The position numbers and the translations under genes were made by a program. Of a stretch of DNA of 64,000 nucleotides, positions 8,756 through 18,007 are shown one piece after another. Origin of the DNA: Marinobacter maritimus. Its GTDB lineage: Bacteria; Pseudomonadota; Gammaproteobacteria; Pseudomonadales; Oleiphilaceae. Every line of letters starts with the position of its first letter. Position 1 is the first letter of the stretch. The notes beneath the pieces are model-generated. The model searched no databases. It was not told where the DNA came from and saw only the letters and a list, made by a program, of their open reading frames with translations. The stretch is from assembly GCF_007671675.1 (NCBI RefSeq), contig NZ_VCGW01000001.1:682001-746000 (forward strand), read 5' to 3'.

Positions 8756-9777
8756 TGGTGGAAATTAAACCCATGGACCTGTTTGCGGGCCGCCATCCTG
8801 TCGGTTTGCGGTGTCTTTGGCTTTTGTTACTTGTCGTGCTGCCGTCTGCGGCCCATGCGCAATGGCACAAATACACAGATACCGCGATGACCACACCGGT
8901 GGAGCTGGAATTCTGGTTTGACGGCCAGAAGGCTGCCGATGCCATCGCGAAAGACGTTCTGGCTGTGTTTCATCAGGTTGATCGTAACATGAGTCGTTAC
9001 CGGGAAGACTCAGAGCTCTCCGGCCTGAACCGACGTGCTGCGGAGAGCCCGGTCAAGGTAAGCTTTGATCTTTTCCAGGTGCTTAAAAAAGCGGGCGACG
9101 TGGCTGAGCTTAGCGGTGGGGCTTTTGATATCAGCTTCGGATCCGTCGGGTTTCTTTATGATTACCGGCAGCACCAACAGCCTTCCGCTGAAGATATCCG
9201 TTCAAGGCTTGACCGTATCAATTATCAGGATATTGTCCTGAATGAGGCCGAGCACACGGTATTCTATCGTCAACAAGGTCTGTTGGTTGACTTGGGGGGC
9301 ATTGCCAAAGGCTTTGCCGTTGATCTTGGTATTGAACGTCTTGTGCGGGCTGGTGTTCGTCATGCCCGGCTGAGCGCTGGTGGTGACTTGCGCCTTTTGG
9401 GTGACAAGCGCGGAAGCCCATGGCTTGTGGGCGTGCGGGACCCACGTTCCGGGAAGCGCAATGCGGTTGTGCTGCCACTGGCAAATGTTGCCATATCTAC
9501 TTCCGGCGATTACGAGCGTTTCTTTATCAATGAGGAGGGTGAACGCGTTCATCATATTCTTTCTCCAGGCACCGGAAAATCCGTGCGCGGCGTGCAGAGC
9601 GTTACAATTATTGGAAACGATGCGCTGACAACTGATGGGCTTTCTACCGCGGTCTTTGTGTTGGGCCCGGAAAAAGGCCTGGAAATGATAGAGCAGTTAC
9701 CCGGCATTGATGCGATTATCATTGATGATAAGCGCATCATGCACTTTTCTGAGGGGCTGGCGCCCCCGGAATCGTGA
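8755..9777 (+). CDS. apbE: FAD:protein FMN transferase ApbE
   Basis: Periplasmic flavin transferase (340 residues) that attaches FMN to a Ser/Thr in target proteins, using FAD and Mg2+. A hydrophobic signal (LRCLWLLLLVVLPSAAHAQ) is followed by DRNMSRYREDSELSGLN, the GGAFDIS segment, GGIAKGFAVD, SAGGDLRLLG and DALTTDGLSTAVFVLG, all hallmarks of ApbE. No cysteine lipobox is seen, so the protein is probably soluble or signal-anchored. No NqrC/RnfG-type target with a D-x-x-S/T-G-A-T motif was found in the window. ApbE genes recur near TlpA, DUF4266 and DUF3570 genes, and that trio is present 10 kb downstream, so it may serve the large envelope operon. Confidence 0.9.
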   Translation: MVEIKPMDLFAGRHPVGLRCLWLLLLVVLPSAAHAQWHKYTDTAMTTPVELEFWFDGQKAADAIAKDVLAVFHQVDRNMSRYREDSELSGLNRRAAESPVKVSFDLFQVLKKAGDVAELSGGAFDISFGSVGFLYDYRQHQQPSAEDIRSRLDRINYQDIVLNEAEHTVFYRQQGLLVDLGGIAKGFAVDLGIERLVRAGVRHARLSAGGDLRLLGDKRGSPWLVGVRDPRSGKRNAVVLPLANVAISTSGDYERFFINEEGERVHHILSPGTGKSVRGVQSVTIIGNDALTTDGLSTAVFVLGPEKGLEMIEQLPGIDAIIIDDKRIMHFSEGLAPPES

Positions 9778-9812
9778 AGCTGATGACGGGGGCTTTGCCC
9801 GCAGAACTTTTT

Positions 9813-11378
9813 TCAGGGCGCGGGTGGAATTGTCCCGTTGACCACATCCGAAAATGCGATCAACCGGTCTTGGTTCGTCGTATCTCCAAGGCCATGCCCC
9901 ATGAACTTTGAAGCAAAGTCGCCTTGCTCACCGTGCAACGCCATGTAGTTCAGTAACACGGTTTGAACCAGCTGGTTTACGTTATTCGCAGCTGGGCTGG
10001 AAGCGGTTTCCACGGAGGCGTCTGCACGCATGAAGCCGATCTGGTTACGTGTGGCAACCGGGCGCCCGTTCGGGTTGTAAACAAGGAAAAATGAAGCCGC
10101 AGTCTGCTGATTGTCGCCCGTCCACACACCTTTGCCTCTGCCATCCTGGGAATCATCGAGGCTGCCATTGCTCGATACCGAGCCGTCGCTGAACACATAT
10201 AGCATCAGCGGCATCCCTACTCTTGCGGCGTACTCCAGGCAGGCGCCCATGCACCGGCCAGCCTGCTCATCCCGGCGTTCTCCGGTCGCCCGCTCCCCGG
10301 TGTGATAGTCGTAACCACCCATGGTAATGGTGCCGGCGCCCGCATAGCCATTCAGGACCAGCTTCATGACAGAGGCAGTCTTGCGGAACTCCCGGTTGCC
10401 GTTGAATTCGGTGCTTGAAAAGATCCCTCCGGGCCCGACAATATCCGGATCTGCCATCGGGTCCAGATCTGCCGGGTTGCCAAAGCGGTCAGCCAGATCT
10501 GCGCTTTTGATGTAGCCGCACTTGACCAGCTCCTTGATCGCTTCGTCTGTCGTAATGCGGGTATTGACCTTGTTCATTTTTTTATCGCTGATACGCTGGA
10601 TGGACTCCATAACGGCCACCGCATCACCTTGATCAAGAATACCGATCAGATCACCCACATCCACCAGGCCGGTCACATCGGATGGTCGGTCGATCTTGGT
10701 AGGCCTTACCTGGGGGTTTATCAGGCTCATAGGGGCAAGAGAGTTGCCTCCGGAATCCGTGCTTTGGGAGCCCACCAGAGAGAGTAGAGAGCCGTCCGCT
10801 CCGGCTTTGTGAATACCGTACATGGGGTTGTGCGGGTTGTTGCCCGTGTCGTTCTCTGAACGTGCTGCGATGATCGCACCATTCGTTCCGGCGCGGGTGC
10901 CTGCGCTGGTGCTTTGCTGAATGCCGCGTAAAAACGCGCTGTCTGAGTGAAACGCCAGCCCGAGCTCTTCGTTCACGAAAGAGGGATCGTTTGGCAGCAT
11001 GTCACCGGGCAGTCCGAGCTTGCTATAGCCAGCTGTGCTCAGAAAATCCATTTGTCCGCCAGATTTACCCATCAGCACGTTGGAGCCGGCAATATTCGCG
11101 CCCCCTGCCAGATCAAAACAAATAAACGGGATCTTTCCCGCACCCTGAACCGCAATTCCACAGCTTTCCTTGAGGCCTTCCAGGTCAGAAGAGAGCGCAG
11201 CCGCCGCCATTCTGGGATTAGCGAACAAGCTGAACAGCGAGGCGCCAAAAACGGTGGCGGTGCCTGCCATCATGCCCTGCGCAATGAACTCCCTGCGGGT
11301 ACGTGGCCGCGAGTGGTCATCGTGGAAGAGGGGCTCGCCATTGGCCAGTGGCCGTTTTCGGGATTTGCGAATAAACAT
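9813..11378 (-). CDS. Tat-exported DUF1501-like protein of unknown function
   Basis: A 521-residue protein with a twin-arginine signal: TRREF at residues 27-31, then a weakly hydrophobic stretch ending near PRMAAAA. The body has FDLAGGANIAGSNVLMG, GGYDYHTGERATGER and a late VFSDGSVSSNG segment, resembling the sulfatase-like DUF1501 family of secreted proteins; some databases label relatives with unrelated secretion names. DUF1501 proteins often sit beside large secreted proteins with haem-binding CxxCH motifs, and that is the case here. The function is unknown. It is the last gene of a leftward three-gene operon, 12 bases after the LamG lipoprotein gene. Confidence 0.6.
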   Translation of the reverse strand: MFIRKSRKRPLANGEPLFHDDHSRPRTRREFIAQGMMAGTATVFGASLFSLFANPRMAAAALSSDLEGLKESCGIAVQGAGKIPFICFDLAGGANIAGSNVLMGKSGGQMDFLSTAGYSKLGLPGDMLPNDPSFVNEELGLAFHSDSAFLRGIQQSTSAGTRAGTNGAIIAARSENDTGNNPHNPMYGIHKAGADGSLLSLVGSQSTDSGGNSLAPMSLINPQVRPTKIDRPSDVTGLVDVGDLIGILDQGDAVAVMESIQRISDKKMNKVNTRITTDEAIKELVKCGYIKSADLADRFGNPADLDPMADPDIVGPGGIFSSTEFNGNREFRKTASVMKLVLNGYAGAGTITMGGYDYHTGERATGERRDEQAGRCMGACLEYAARVGMPLMLYVFSDGSVSSNGSLDDSQDGRGKGVWTGDNQQTAASFFLVYNPNGRPVATRNQIGFMRADASVETASSPAANNVNQLVQTVLLNYMALHGEQGDFASKFMGHGLGDTTNQDRLIAFSDVVNGTIPPAP

Positions 11379-11390
11379 GAGCGGTGTCCT

Positions 11391-13898
11391 CTACTGAACC
11401 AGGGTGGTGGCGCTGCCAAGCACAGCGGCACAACTAGCTTTAACAATTGTTTCGGTGCGGCCGTTGCAGTCTTCACCGCTGCACGGTGTCAGCTTGTCAA
11501 TCAGGCTGCCGAGCTCCGTTTGAATATCCAGTGCTGCAGGTTGTGTAGACAGGTTCTCACCAACAAACCGTGCTAACAGTGGCCCGGTTATCAGGCTTTT
11601 TCCGCTGTGGTCAAAAGCTGTCCCGGCAGATGCCGTGAAATCAAAGCCCGGGAAGAAAGCCGCTCTGGCTTGCCCATCTTTGATGAGAGCATCGCAATAC
11701 TGAATCGCCATCTGGGTAACAGCCATCTGGTGAGACGATAAAAAGCCGCCGATATTTTCAATGGTTGGTAACTGTTGCTTGACCGTGCTGAAGGTATTCA
11801 AAACAGCCGGTCGGGTTTTCGCAACACCGGTCATGCGTGCCATGGACTCGTTGATTTCGTCAAAGGTTTTCAGGCCGATATCGGATGATGGAGGCAGATC
11901 TGCTGGCGTTCCGCTGTCGATCAACGGCGGCTCAGAGCGAGAGTAAGTGCTGCTGCCGAATAGATCGAACGTCAGGAAGAACTCGTCATATTCCGGTCCG
12001 TTTTCAAGCGCGATGATGGTGCCAAGCCGCGACAATGACTGGCCTGTGCCAGGCTCGTAGGTTGCGCTATCGAGAACCACATCAAGGTTGGCCCAAGCCT
12101 GGCCTACCGTGGCTTCTTTGCCGTTGATACCCAGGCGCATACCCTGAATACGTAGATTGGAAGGCTCGGCGCTTTCATCCAGGCTGATGAAGAAGGGGCT
12201 GGTAAACCGGTAGCTGAAGCTGTCGAACTGGCTGACTTCGAAAACGATGTAACTTTCTGGCACGTTGATCAGGTCAGACACGCCGAACAGAAGGAAGAAC
12301 TTCTGGCCTACACCGACGTCGAAGTTGGCCTGGATCTGCTCCGGAGTCAGTGCCCGATTGTGAATCGCGACCATACGAATGGCGCCCTGCCACGGGGAGT
12401 TGCCATCGGTTTCATTACCCAGGACAAACGCGAAGCTGTCATCCCATTCGGAGAGCAGGCCGGCGTTATCCGGATCCATATCGCCGGAGTACTGACCGTT
12501 GACAAAAATCTGCCGCCCCGCACCTGGGGAATAGTTAACAACAACATGTTGCAGGGTAGCCTGCAGCAGCTTGTCGCCATCCTGGGTAGCAAACGGCATG
12601 TTTTCATCGCTGGTGGTGCTGCGGTGCAACACTTCATAACGCTGCAGGGACTGGCTCAGCGTCATGTTTCGTGTGGTTGCGGAGCCGGAGTAGGTCACAA
12701 TCCGTGCGTCTTCCTGGCTAATATTGCCGGGGGCTACCCATGCTTCGATCGCATACTCACCGGAACCGGTCAGCAGCGTATGAAGTTTGCGGCTGTCTGT
12801 GGTTGACCCTTGGGCTTTGCCTGCTGGCACCATGGCGCCCTGCTCAGTCTGCACTGCGGGGCGCATATCTATACCCCAACCGCCAACCCAGTCAACGTTT
12901 CCGCTGAGCGTCAGGTTCAGGGCAGGGGATACACCGCTGGTATCGAAAGCTGTCTGACCTTCACCGGCCTTGAACTCGTAGAGGGCGATGATGTTGTCTT
13001 CGAAGCGCCCGCCAGAGTTGGCCAAAAGGCCGTCACCATTATCGCCGGCAAGTACCAGTGCTTTGCTTGTGACCAGATCCGGATCTACTGGCCGAGGTGA
13101 TTGCAATGCGGCCAGCTCCAGAATTTTTGTTTCCATATAGGCTGCGTCACTACCACAGTCTGCTGTCCAGCAATTGTGAGCGTCGAATTCCAGCCGTGTT
13201 ACAAGGCGGGAATTGCTGGGCGTGGTCAGGCTGATCCTGCTCTTGGATTGCTCATAGGCAGTTGAAAGAGTGCTGCTTGCTATATAGGGTGTCTGACCAC
13301 TGTCGCCGTGACAATCACTGCAATAATCCATGAGTACGGGATAAACCGTCGTGCTGAAACCAGCAGGGTCTGCCGGCAGGGTAATCGTGTTTCCGGGGTC
13401 CTTCTCCGCCGGGGCGCGAAGTTCGATAGTTTTGGCGGAGTTTGATGAGCCGCCTGCCCAGTTTGCAATGTAGGTGGTGAGAATATCCACGCAGACTGAA
13501 TCACTGGTCGCCCAGCAATTGTGACCGCCGGCAACCTTGGTAACCATCGCTGACTGGGAGGGGTCAGACAAGTTAACAATAGTGTTGGCCTGGGCATAAG
13601 CGGTATTGATGTTTTGGCTGTCAACGAACGTAGGTGACTGGCCCCCGGTGCCGTGACAGGAACCGCACTTATCTTCTTGGACCAGATTGTCCCAGACAGC
13701 GAGTTTGAAATTCTGGACGTCATCGCTGGCGGGAGAAGGGCCTTTGTAGCTTACGGAGCTCAAGTTGGATGAGGTGTTGGGCAACGCCTCTGTAGATTCT
13801 CCCCCGCAGGCCGAGAGGAATAATGTTGCGACCATCAAGGCTATGAAGGTCATTGCGTTGCGCAGAAAATGTATTTGCTGATGGATTATCATTGTCAT
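11391..13898 (-). CDS. LamG-domain lipoprotein with two haem c motifs
   Basis: An 835-residue predicted lipoprotein (lipobox LSAC, cysteine 31). Two tandem modules follow, each with a CxxCH haem-c site (CGSCH at residues 78-82, CSDCH at 193-197) and a closing HNCW motif. The middle, about residues 300-480, is a LamG/concanavalin-like jelly roll (ALYEFKAGEGQTAFDTSG, ITYSG-type repeats, IFVNGQYSG, IRMVAIHNRALTPEQI). The C-terminal 300 residues are unrecognised. The start follows AAGGACG and removes seven upstream residues. It lies between the cytochrome-like gene (7-base gap) and the Tat protein gene, so the three are probably co-expressed. A role in binding a surface polymer while carrying electrons is conceivable but unproven. 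Confidence 0.65.
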   Translation of the reverse strand: MTMIIHQQIHFLRNAMTFIALMVATLFLSACGGESTEALPNTSSNLSSVSYKGPSPASDDVQNFKLAVWDNLVQEDKCGSCHGTGGQSPTFVDSQNINTAYAQANTIVNLSDPSQSAMVTKVAGGHNCWATSDSVCVDILTTYIANWAGGSSNSAKTIELRAPAEKDPGNTITLPADPAGFSTTVYPVLMDYCSDCHGDSGQTPYIASSTLSTAYEQSKSRISLTTPSNSRLVTRLEFDAHNCWTADCGSDAAYMETKILELAALQSPRPVDPDLVTSKALVLAGDNGDGLLANSGGRFEDNIIALYEFKAGEGQTAFDTSGVSPALNLTLSGNVDWVGGWGIDMRPAVQTEQGAMVPAGKAQGSTTDSRKLHTLLTGSGEYAIEAWVAPGNISQEDARIVTYSGSATTRNMTLSQSLQRYEVLHRSTTSDENMPFATQDGDKLLQATLQHVVVNYSPGAGRQIFVNGQYSGDMDPDNAGLLSEWDDSFAFVLGNETDGNSPWQGAIRMVAIHNRALTPEQIQANFDVGVGQKFFLLFGVSDLINVPESYIVFEVSQFDSFSYRFTSPFFISLDESAEPSNLRIQGMRLGINGKEATVGQAWANLDVVLDSATYEPGTGQSLSRLGTIIALENGPEYDEFFLTFDLFGSSTYSRSEPPLIDSGTPADLPPSSDIGLKTFDEINESMARMTGVAKTRPAVLNTFSTVKQQLPTIENIGGFLSSHQMAVTQMAIQYCDALIKDGQARAAFFPGFDFTASAGTAFDHSGKSLITGPLLARFVGENLSTQPAALDIQTELGSLIDKLTPCSGEDCNGRTETIVKASCAAVLGSATTLVQ

Positions 13899-13905
13899 TT
13901 CGTCC

Positions 13906-15135
13906 TTACTCCCCAGCACAGTAAACAGCGGACTCGGCGAACACCTGTTTCAGGTTGAAATCCTGAGACCGGAAGTTGCTCACCATGGTGTCCACTTTTG
14001 CATAGTCGGCGCTGTTGGAAGGTGGCCGGAGACACACATTCCTGAACACTTTTTTCACCTGACATTCTGCAAAAGCGTCGGAATAGGCCCACTCTTTACC
14101 AAGACTTTTTGCGCCGCTCCCGGAGCCGGGCAGGCTTCCATCCCAACCCAGACGGCGGTTAACGCCTTGCCGCCAGTAGTTGTCCCACTGGTCATCAGGG
14201 GTCACATAGCCCGGTTCGAAAGTGCTGGAGTTGATGAGATACTTGCCCTGCACCCGCGACTGGGTCTCAGGGTCGTTCACGGTGTTATAAACCAGTCTGC
14301 CAAGCGCACCATCCGGATCGCTGTCGGGGTTGTACTCGAAATCGTAATAGGCAAAGGCCTGAGTCATCGGGTCCATGCCCGTGTGGCAACCCACGCAGTT
14401 GTTCAGGAACACCCGGCTGTCGCCCCCGGGGCTGCGGGAAACATCCTGGCGAATCCGGTCAGGGGGTAAGGAAGTATCGGCAACCTGCTCCAGATCGCTG
14501 CACATGTGATTGATCAGGGTAAAGCGGAACATTGCGCGGTTGGTGCCAGCGCTGAAAAAGGCTCTTGCAGCCGCACGCGAGGTGATTACACCGGCGGTAG
14601 CAGAAGAGGGCAGGCCGTTATACGTTGATTGTGGAACCTTTCGCAGGCTGTCTTTCAGAGGCTCACCACTGTCTTCTAGCTCTACGTAATGAGCGTTATT
14701 GGACGTTGAGTATGGGGTTAATCCGAGCCCCGGATCTCCTATGTAGAGCACATCGTCATGCAGGATTTTCCGGAAATCCTCTCCGTCCCTTACCATCCCG
14801 ATGACCGTTGCCGTGTAGTCATTTAGCGGAACGAATGGCGTCATAGCCTCGTTGGTCCAGGGCGCCGCAAAATTCTTGAGCGTAGCGTCGTAAAAAGCCG
14901 GGTCATCCATGGCTGTGAAAGCAGCATCGAGTGGATTGCCTGCCGAAATGTCCTGCGCCATGCTGTCGAGTATTGCAGCAGCAGGAGGAACACCAGCAAT
15001 CCTGTCGTGGATCCGTTTAGCCTGTTCTCTTGGTCCCGCACCAGCAGCGCTGGCATAGGCGACGGTCATCAGAATCAGGAGTGACATACTGCATGCCTTG
15101 AACGCGCTGTGGCGCATTCTTACTGGGGCTTTCAT
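13906..15135 (-). CDS. Secreted cytochrome-like protein with one CxxCH
   Basis: A 409-residue exported protein. The signal runs AFKACSMSLLILMTVAYASA with cleavage near AAGAG. Around residue 247 it has NNCVGCHTGMDP followed by FAYYDFEY, a pattern like the DUF1585/DUF1588 cytochrome-related domains of large secreted haem proteins. Two later cysteines (AECQVKKVFRNVC) and one near the C-terminus may form disulfides. It is the first gene of the leftward operon and is transcribed away from the propeller-haem lipoprotein gene. The 226-base space between them must hold both promoters. The exact family is uncertain and the function unknown. Confidence 0.6.
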   Translation of the reverse strand: MKAPVRMRHSAFKACSMSLLILMTVAYASAAGAGPREQAKRIHDRIAGVPPAAAILDSMAQDISAGNPLDAAFTAMDDPAFYDATLKNFAAPWTNEAMTPFVPLNDYTATVIGMVRDGEDFRKILHDDVLYIGDPGLGLTPYSTSNNAHYVELEDSGEPLKDSLRKVPQSTYNGLPSSATAGVITSRAAARAFFSAGTNRAMFRFTLINHMCSDLEQVADTSLPPDRIRQDVSRSPGGDSRVFLNNCVGCHTGMDPMTQAFAYYDFEYNPDSDPDGALGRLVYNTVNDPETQSRVQGKYLINSSTFEPGYVTPDDQWDNYWRQGVNRRLGWDGSLPGSGSGAKSLGKEWAYSDAFAECQVKKVFRNVCLRPPSNSADYAKVDTMVSNFRSQDFNLKQVFAESAVYCAGE

Positions 15136-15184
15136 GTCGCTATCCTCGATGGCTTTTATTTTGGCTTTGGCACACTAGGCCAAT

Positions 15185-15198
15185 TTGACAATTGTTAA
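15185..15198. promoter_or_regulatory. Near-palindrome in the divergent control region
   Basis: TTGACAATTGTTAA is symmetric at 12 of 14 positions. It lies in the A/T-rich part of the region between the divergent haem-protein operons and could bind a dimeric regulator of both. A TATACT follows at 15204-15209, only 13 bases after TTGACA, which is too short for a standard promoter. The operator call is tentative. Confidence 0.3.
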
Positions 15199-15361
15199 TA
15201 GTTTATACTTGTAATTTGCATGTGTTTTGTGGGTTGCGCCACGTAATTACATTTACTTACGCAAAATCCGTAGAGCTGGAAGGCCGCACAGACTTAATTT
15301 ATGTCATGAATTCTATTCGCCTCAGGGCATATAGACAGGTTTTTCAGCGGAGCCCCGGCGC

Positions 15362-18007
15362 GTGCCTAACAAACCAAACGAGATCATCAGGTCACTGCTT
15401 TGCCTTAGCCTGGCCGTTGCACTTACCGGCTGTTTGTCCAGTGCCGACAGCCAGCAAGCGGACCCGGTGGTGGTTGAGAACCCGGTTGCCTATGTGAAGC
15501 GGCCCTTGTTGTTCGACGACAACAGTGGGGCCTTGATTGAAGACAATCTGGCGGATCCCTCGGGTTTCCGTCCAGGAGCACGCCTGTTCCTCAAGTCCAG
15601 CGCATCGATTGATGCCGGTGCCGTTGATATTTCTTCCCGGGCCTTTGCCGGTTCGGCATTTCTGGATGATGCCGGCCGCCTTCGTTACGACGTAAAAGAC
15701 CTGCACACCTCACATGATGGCAACCGCATTTTGTTCGCCATGCGCGCGCCTGAAATTGAAGATGCCGATGAGGAAGATCAGCCCACCTGGAACATCTGGG
15801 AATACGATCGTACAACGGACCTTTTGCGCAGGATTATAACCTCGGATGTGACCGCTAAAGCCGGCCAGGATGTTGCGCCAGCGTATCTTCCGGATGGCAG
15901 GATCGTTTTTTCATCCACCCGGCAGCGTACGTCCAAAGCGGTTTTGCTGGACGAAGGCAAAGGACAGTATGCAGGCCTTGATGAAAACCGTGATGTGCCC
16001 GCATTCGTGCTTCACACCATGGATGACGATGGCGAGAACATTCAGCAGATTACATTTAACCAGAGCCACGATCTTGATCCGTTGGTGACGGAAGAAGGCG
16101 CCATCGTATTCAGCCGGTGGGACAATGCCGGGCAGACCCGAAACAATGGAGTCAATCTCTACCAGGTAAATCCCGACGGAACCGGGCTTACTTATCTGTA
16201 CGGCCGCAATTCCCACGATTCTGTTGAGGGTGCCCGCAACGTGCAGTATCTGAAGTCCCGCAAGACAGACTCAGGAGCACTGTTGGTGCAGCTGCGCCCC
16301 TTCGAAAGCGACGACTACGCGTCGGCTCCGGCAGAGGTAGATATTGATAACTACGTGGAAGCCGGGTTGCGCATTGATGGCACCCCCGGAAGCGGTCAAC
16401 GCCCCTTGATCTCAGGCATTACGCTTGATGGCGAGCTCTCACTGCAAGGCCGCTACAGCGCCATTTCACCCCTGATGGATGGTACTGGCAGGTACCTCGT
16501 AAGCTGGACCCCCTGCAGGCTCCAGGAAACGTCTTCCAGCCGTATTGTAAATTGCACCGATGACAGGTTGGCGTCAGATGCCTATGTTCCTGCGCCGCCG
16601 GTATATGGGCTCTGGCTTCTGGACGTGGCAAGCGGAACCCAGAGGCCGGTTGTAAAGCCTTCTGAGGGCGAGCAGTTTGATGAAGCCATGCTGATGCGGG
16701 AGCGGCCTCTGGAGGGTTTTGTACCCGCTACTCAGGTTACCGGAAAAGCCGCCCAGCTGGCGGATGACGGTTACGGAATTTTGCACATTCGCAGTGTGTA
16801 CGACGTAGATGGCGCAGATACAGCACCAAATGGTATTACCACAGTTGCAGACCCGAGCCTGACCACCGCAGCAGGCCGCCCGGCAAGGTTTTTGCGCCTT
16901 GAAAAGCCGGTTTCCATGCCCGGTGAGAATGTACTGGATTTTGACAACAGCGCCTTTGGCCGTAGCCGCGGGCAACTGATGCGGGAAATTCTGGGCTACG
17001 TGCCCATTGAGCCAGACGGCTCGGTAAAAGTGGCCGTGCCGGCTAATGTGGCCTTTGCAGTAAGCGTTGTGGATGATCAGGGGCGCAGAACCAGCGATCG
17101 CCATCAGAACTGGCTATCGGTTCGGCGCGGTGAAACTCTGGAGTGCAGGGGCTGCCACAAAGCCGGATCACTTGTTTCCCATGGCCGGCCGGGCGCGGGC
17201 CCCGCGTCTGTCTGGGCCGGTGCACGCACAACTGGCGCGCCTTTTCCTAACACGGATTCAACGTTGTTCGCGGATATGGGGGAAACCATGGCCGAGGTTT
17301 ACGCACGGCTTAAGGGCATTCGCCAGCCTTCGCCTGACCCGGTTTACCAGGCCGATGAGTGGACAGATTTCGCCAATAGCGTGACAGACCTGTCTCTGGC
17401 GTACGAAAATCTGGTTACTCCGAAGCCGATTTCCAGTGTGTGTGAAAACGACTGGGCCGCTAACTGCCGTGTGGTTATCAACTATGAGTCGCATATCCAT
17501 CCGCTCTGGGGTTCGAACCGGGAGGTTCTGGACATTAACGACGTGGTAGTTGATGACTTCACCTGTACCAGTTGTCATGTCAGCAGCGATGCGGCGGGCG
17601 CTGATGCTGTCGCGGCTGGCCAGCTGGATCTCACGGATGGTCCCTCGACCGCTGAGCCATTGCACTTCAAGTCGTATCGCGAGTTGTTGTTTCCGGATAA
17701 TGCGCAGGAGCTAAATGCTGGCGGCGTCTTGGTGGACACGATGGTTGATACGGGTGAGGTTCTTCGGGACGAAGATGGCGCGCCAATACTCGATGAAAAT
17801 GGTCTGACAACCCCCATTCTGGCGCCAGTGCCGGTTAGAGAAAGCATGTCTGCCAATGGCGCTTTGGCTAGCAACCGATTCCTTAATGTATTCAGGCCCG
17901 GGGGCAGCCATGAAGATTTTATGTCGCCCGCTGAACTGCGTTTGATTGCCGAATGGCTTGATATAGGCGCCCAGTATTACAACGATCCCTTCGCCGCCCC
18001 GGAATGA
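15362..18007 (+). CDS. Beta-propeller lipoprotein with two haem c sites (PD40/HzsA-like)
   Basis: An 881-residue predicted lipoprotein (ALTGC lipobox near residue 24), the first gene of the long rightward operon. The N-terminal half carries TolB/PD40-type propeller repeats: HDGNRILFAMRAP, YLPDGRIVFSSTRQ, VTEEGAIVFSRWDN. The C-terminal half has two haem-c motifs, CRGCH at residue 595 and CTSCH at residue 735, in a region resembling HzsA-related proteins. A GTG start follows GGAG at 15349-15352. It probably sits on the outer membrane facing the periplasm or the surface. Its stop overlaps the next gene (ATGA). A propeller fused to haem sites suggests an electron-transfer or substrate-binding role, but no enzyme activity can be assigned. 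Confidence 0.65.
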   Translation: MPNKPNEIIRSLLCLSLAVALTGCLSSADSQQADPVVVENPVAYVKRPLLFDDNSGALIEDNLADPSGFRPGARLFLKSSASIDAGAVDISSRAFAGSAFLDDAGRLRYDVKDLHTSHDGNRILFAMRAPEIEDADEEDQPTWNIWEYDRTTDLLRRIITSDVTAKAGQDVAPAYLPDGRIVFSSTRQRTSKAVLLDEGKGQYAGLDENRDVPAFVLHTMDDDGENIQQITFNQSHDLDPLVTEEGAIVFSRWDNAGQTRNNGVNLYQVNPDGTGLTYLYGRNSHDSVEGARNVQYLKSRKTDSGALLVQLRPFESDDYASAPAEVDIDNYVEAGLRIDGTPGSGQRPLISGITLDGELSLQGRYSAISPLMDGTGRYLVSWTPCRLQETSSSRIVNCTDDRLASDAYVPAPPVYGLWLLDVASGTQRPVVKPSEGEQFDEAMLMRERPLEGFVPATQVTGKAAQLADDGYGILHIRSVYDVDGADTAPNGITTVADPSLTTAAGRPARFLRLEKPVSMPGENVLDFDNSAFGRSRGQLMREILGYVPIEPDGSVKVAVPANVAFAVSVVDDQGRRTSDRHQNWLSVRRGETLECRGCHKAGSLVSHGRPGAGPASVWAGARTTGAPFPNTDSTLFADMGETMAEVYARLKGIRQPSPDPVYQADEWTDFANSVTDLSLAYENLVTPKPISSVCENDWAANCRVVINYESHIHPLWGSNREVLDINDVVVDDFTCTSCHVSSDAAGADAVAAGQLDLTDGPSTAEPLHFKSYRELLFPDNAQELNAGGVLVDTMVDTGEVLRDEDGAPILDENGLTTPILAPVPVRESMSANGALASNRFLNVFRPGGSHEDFMSPAELRLIAEWLDIGAQYYNDPFAAPE

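Noticed and set aside
15185..15209. TTGACA...TATACT as a sigma-70 promoter for the propeller-haem gene
   Set aside because: The spacing is 13 bases, well short of the 16-18 needed; kept only as a possible operator.
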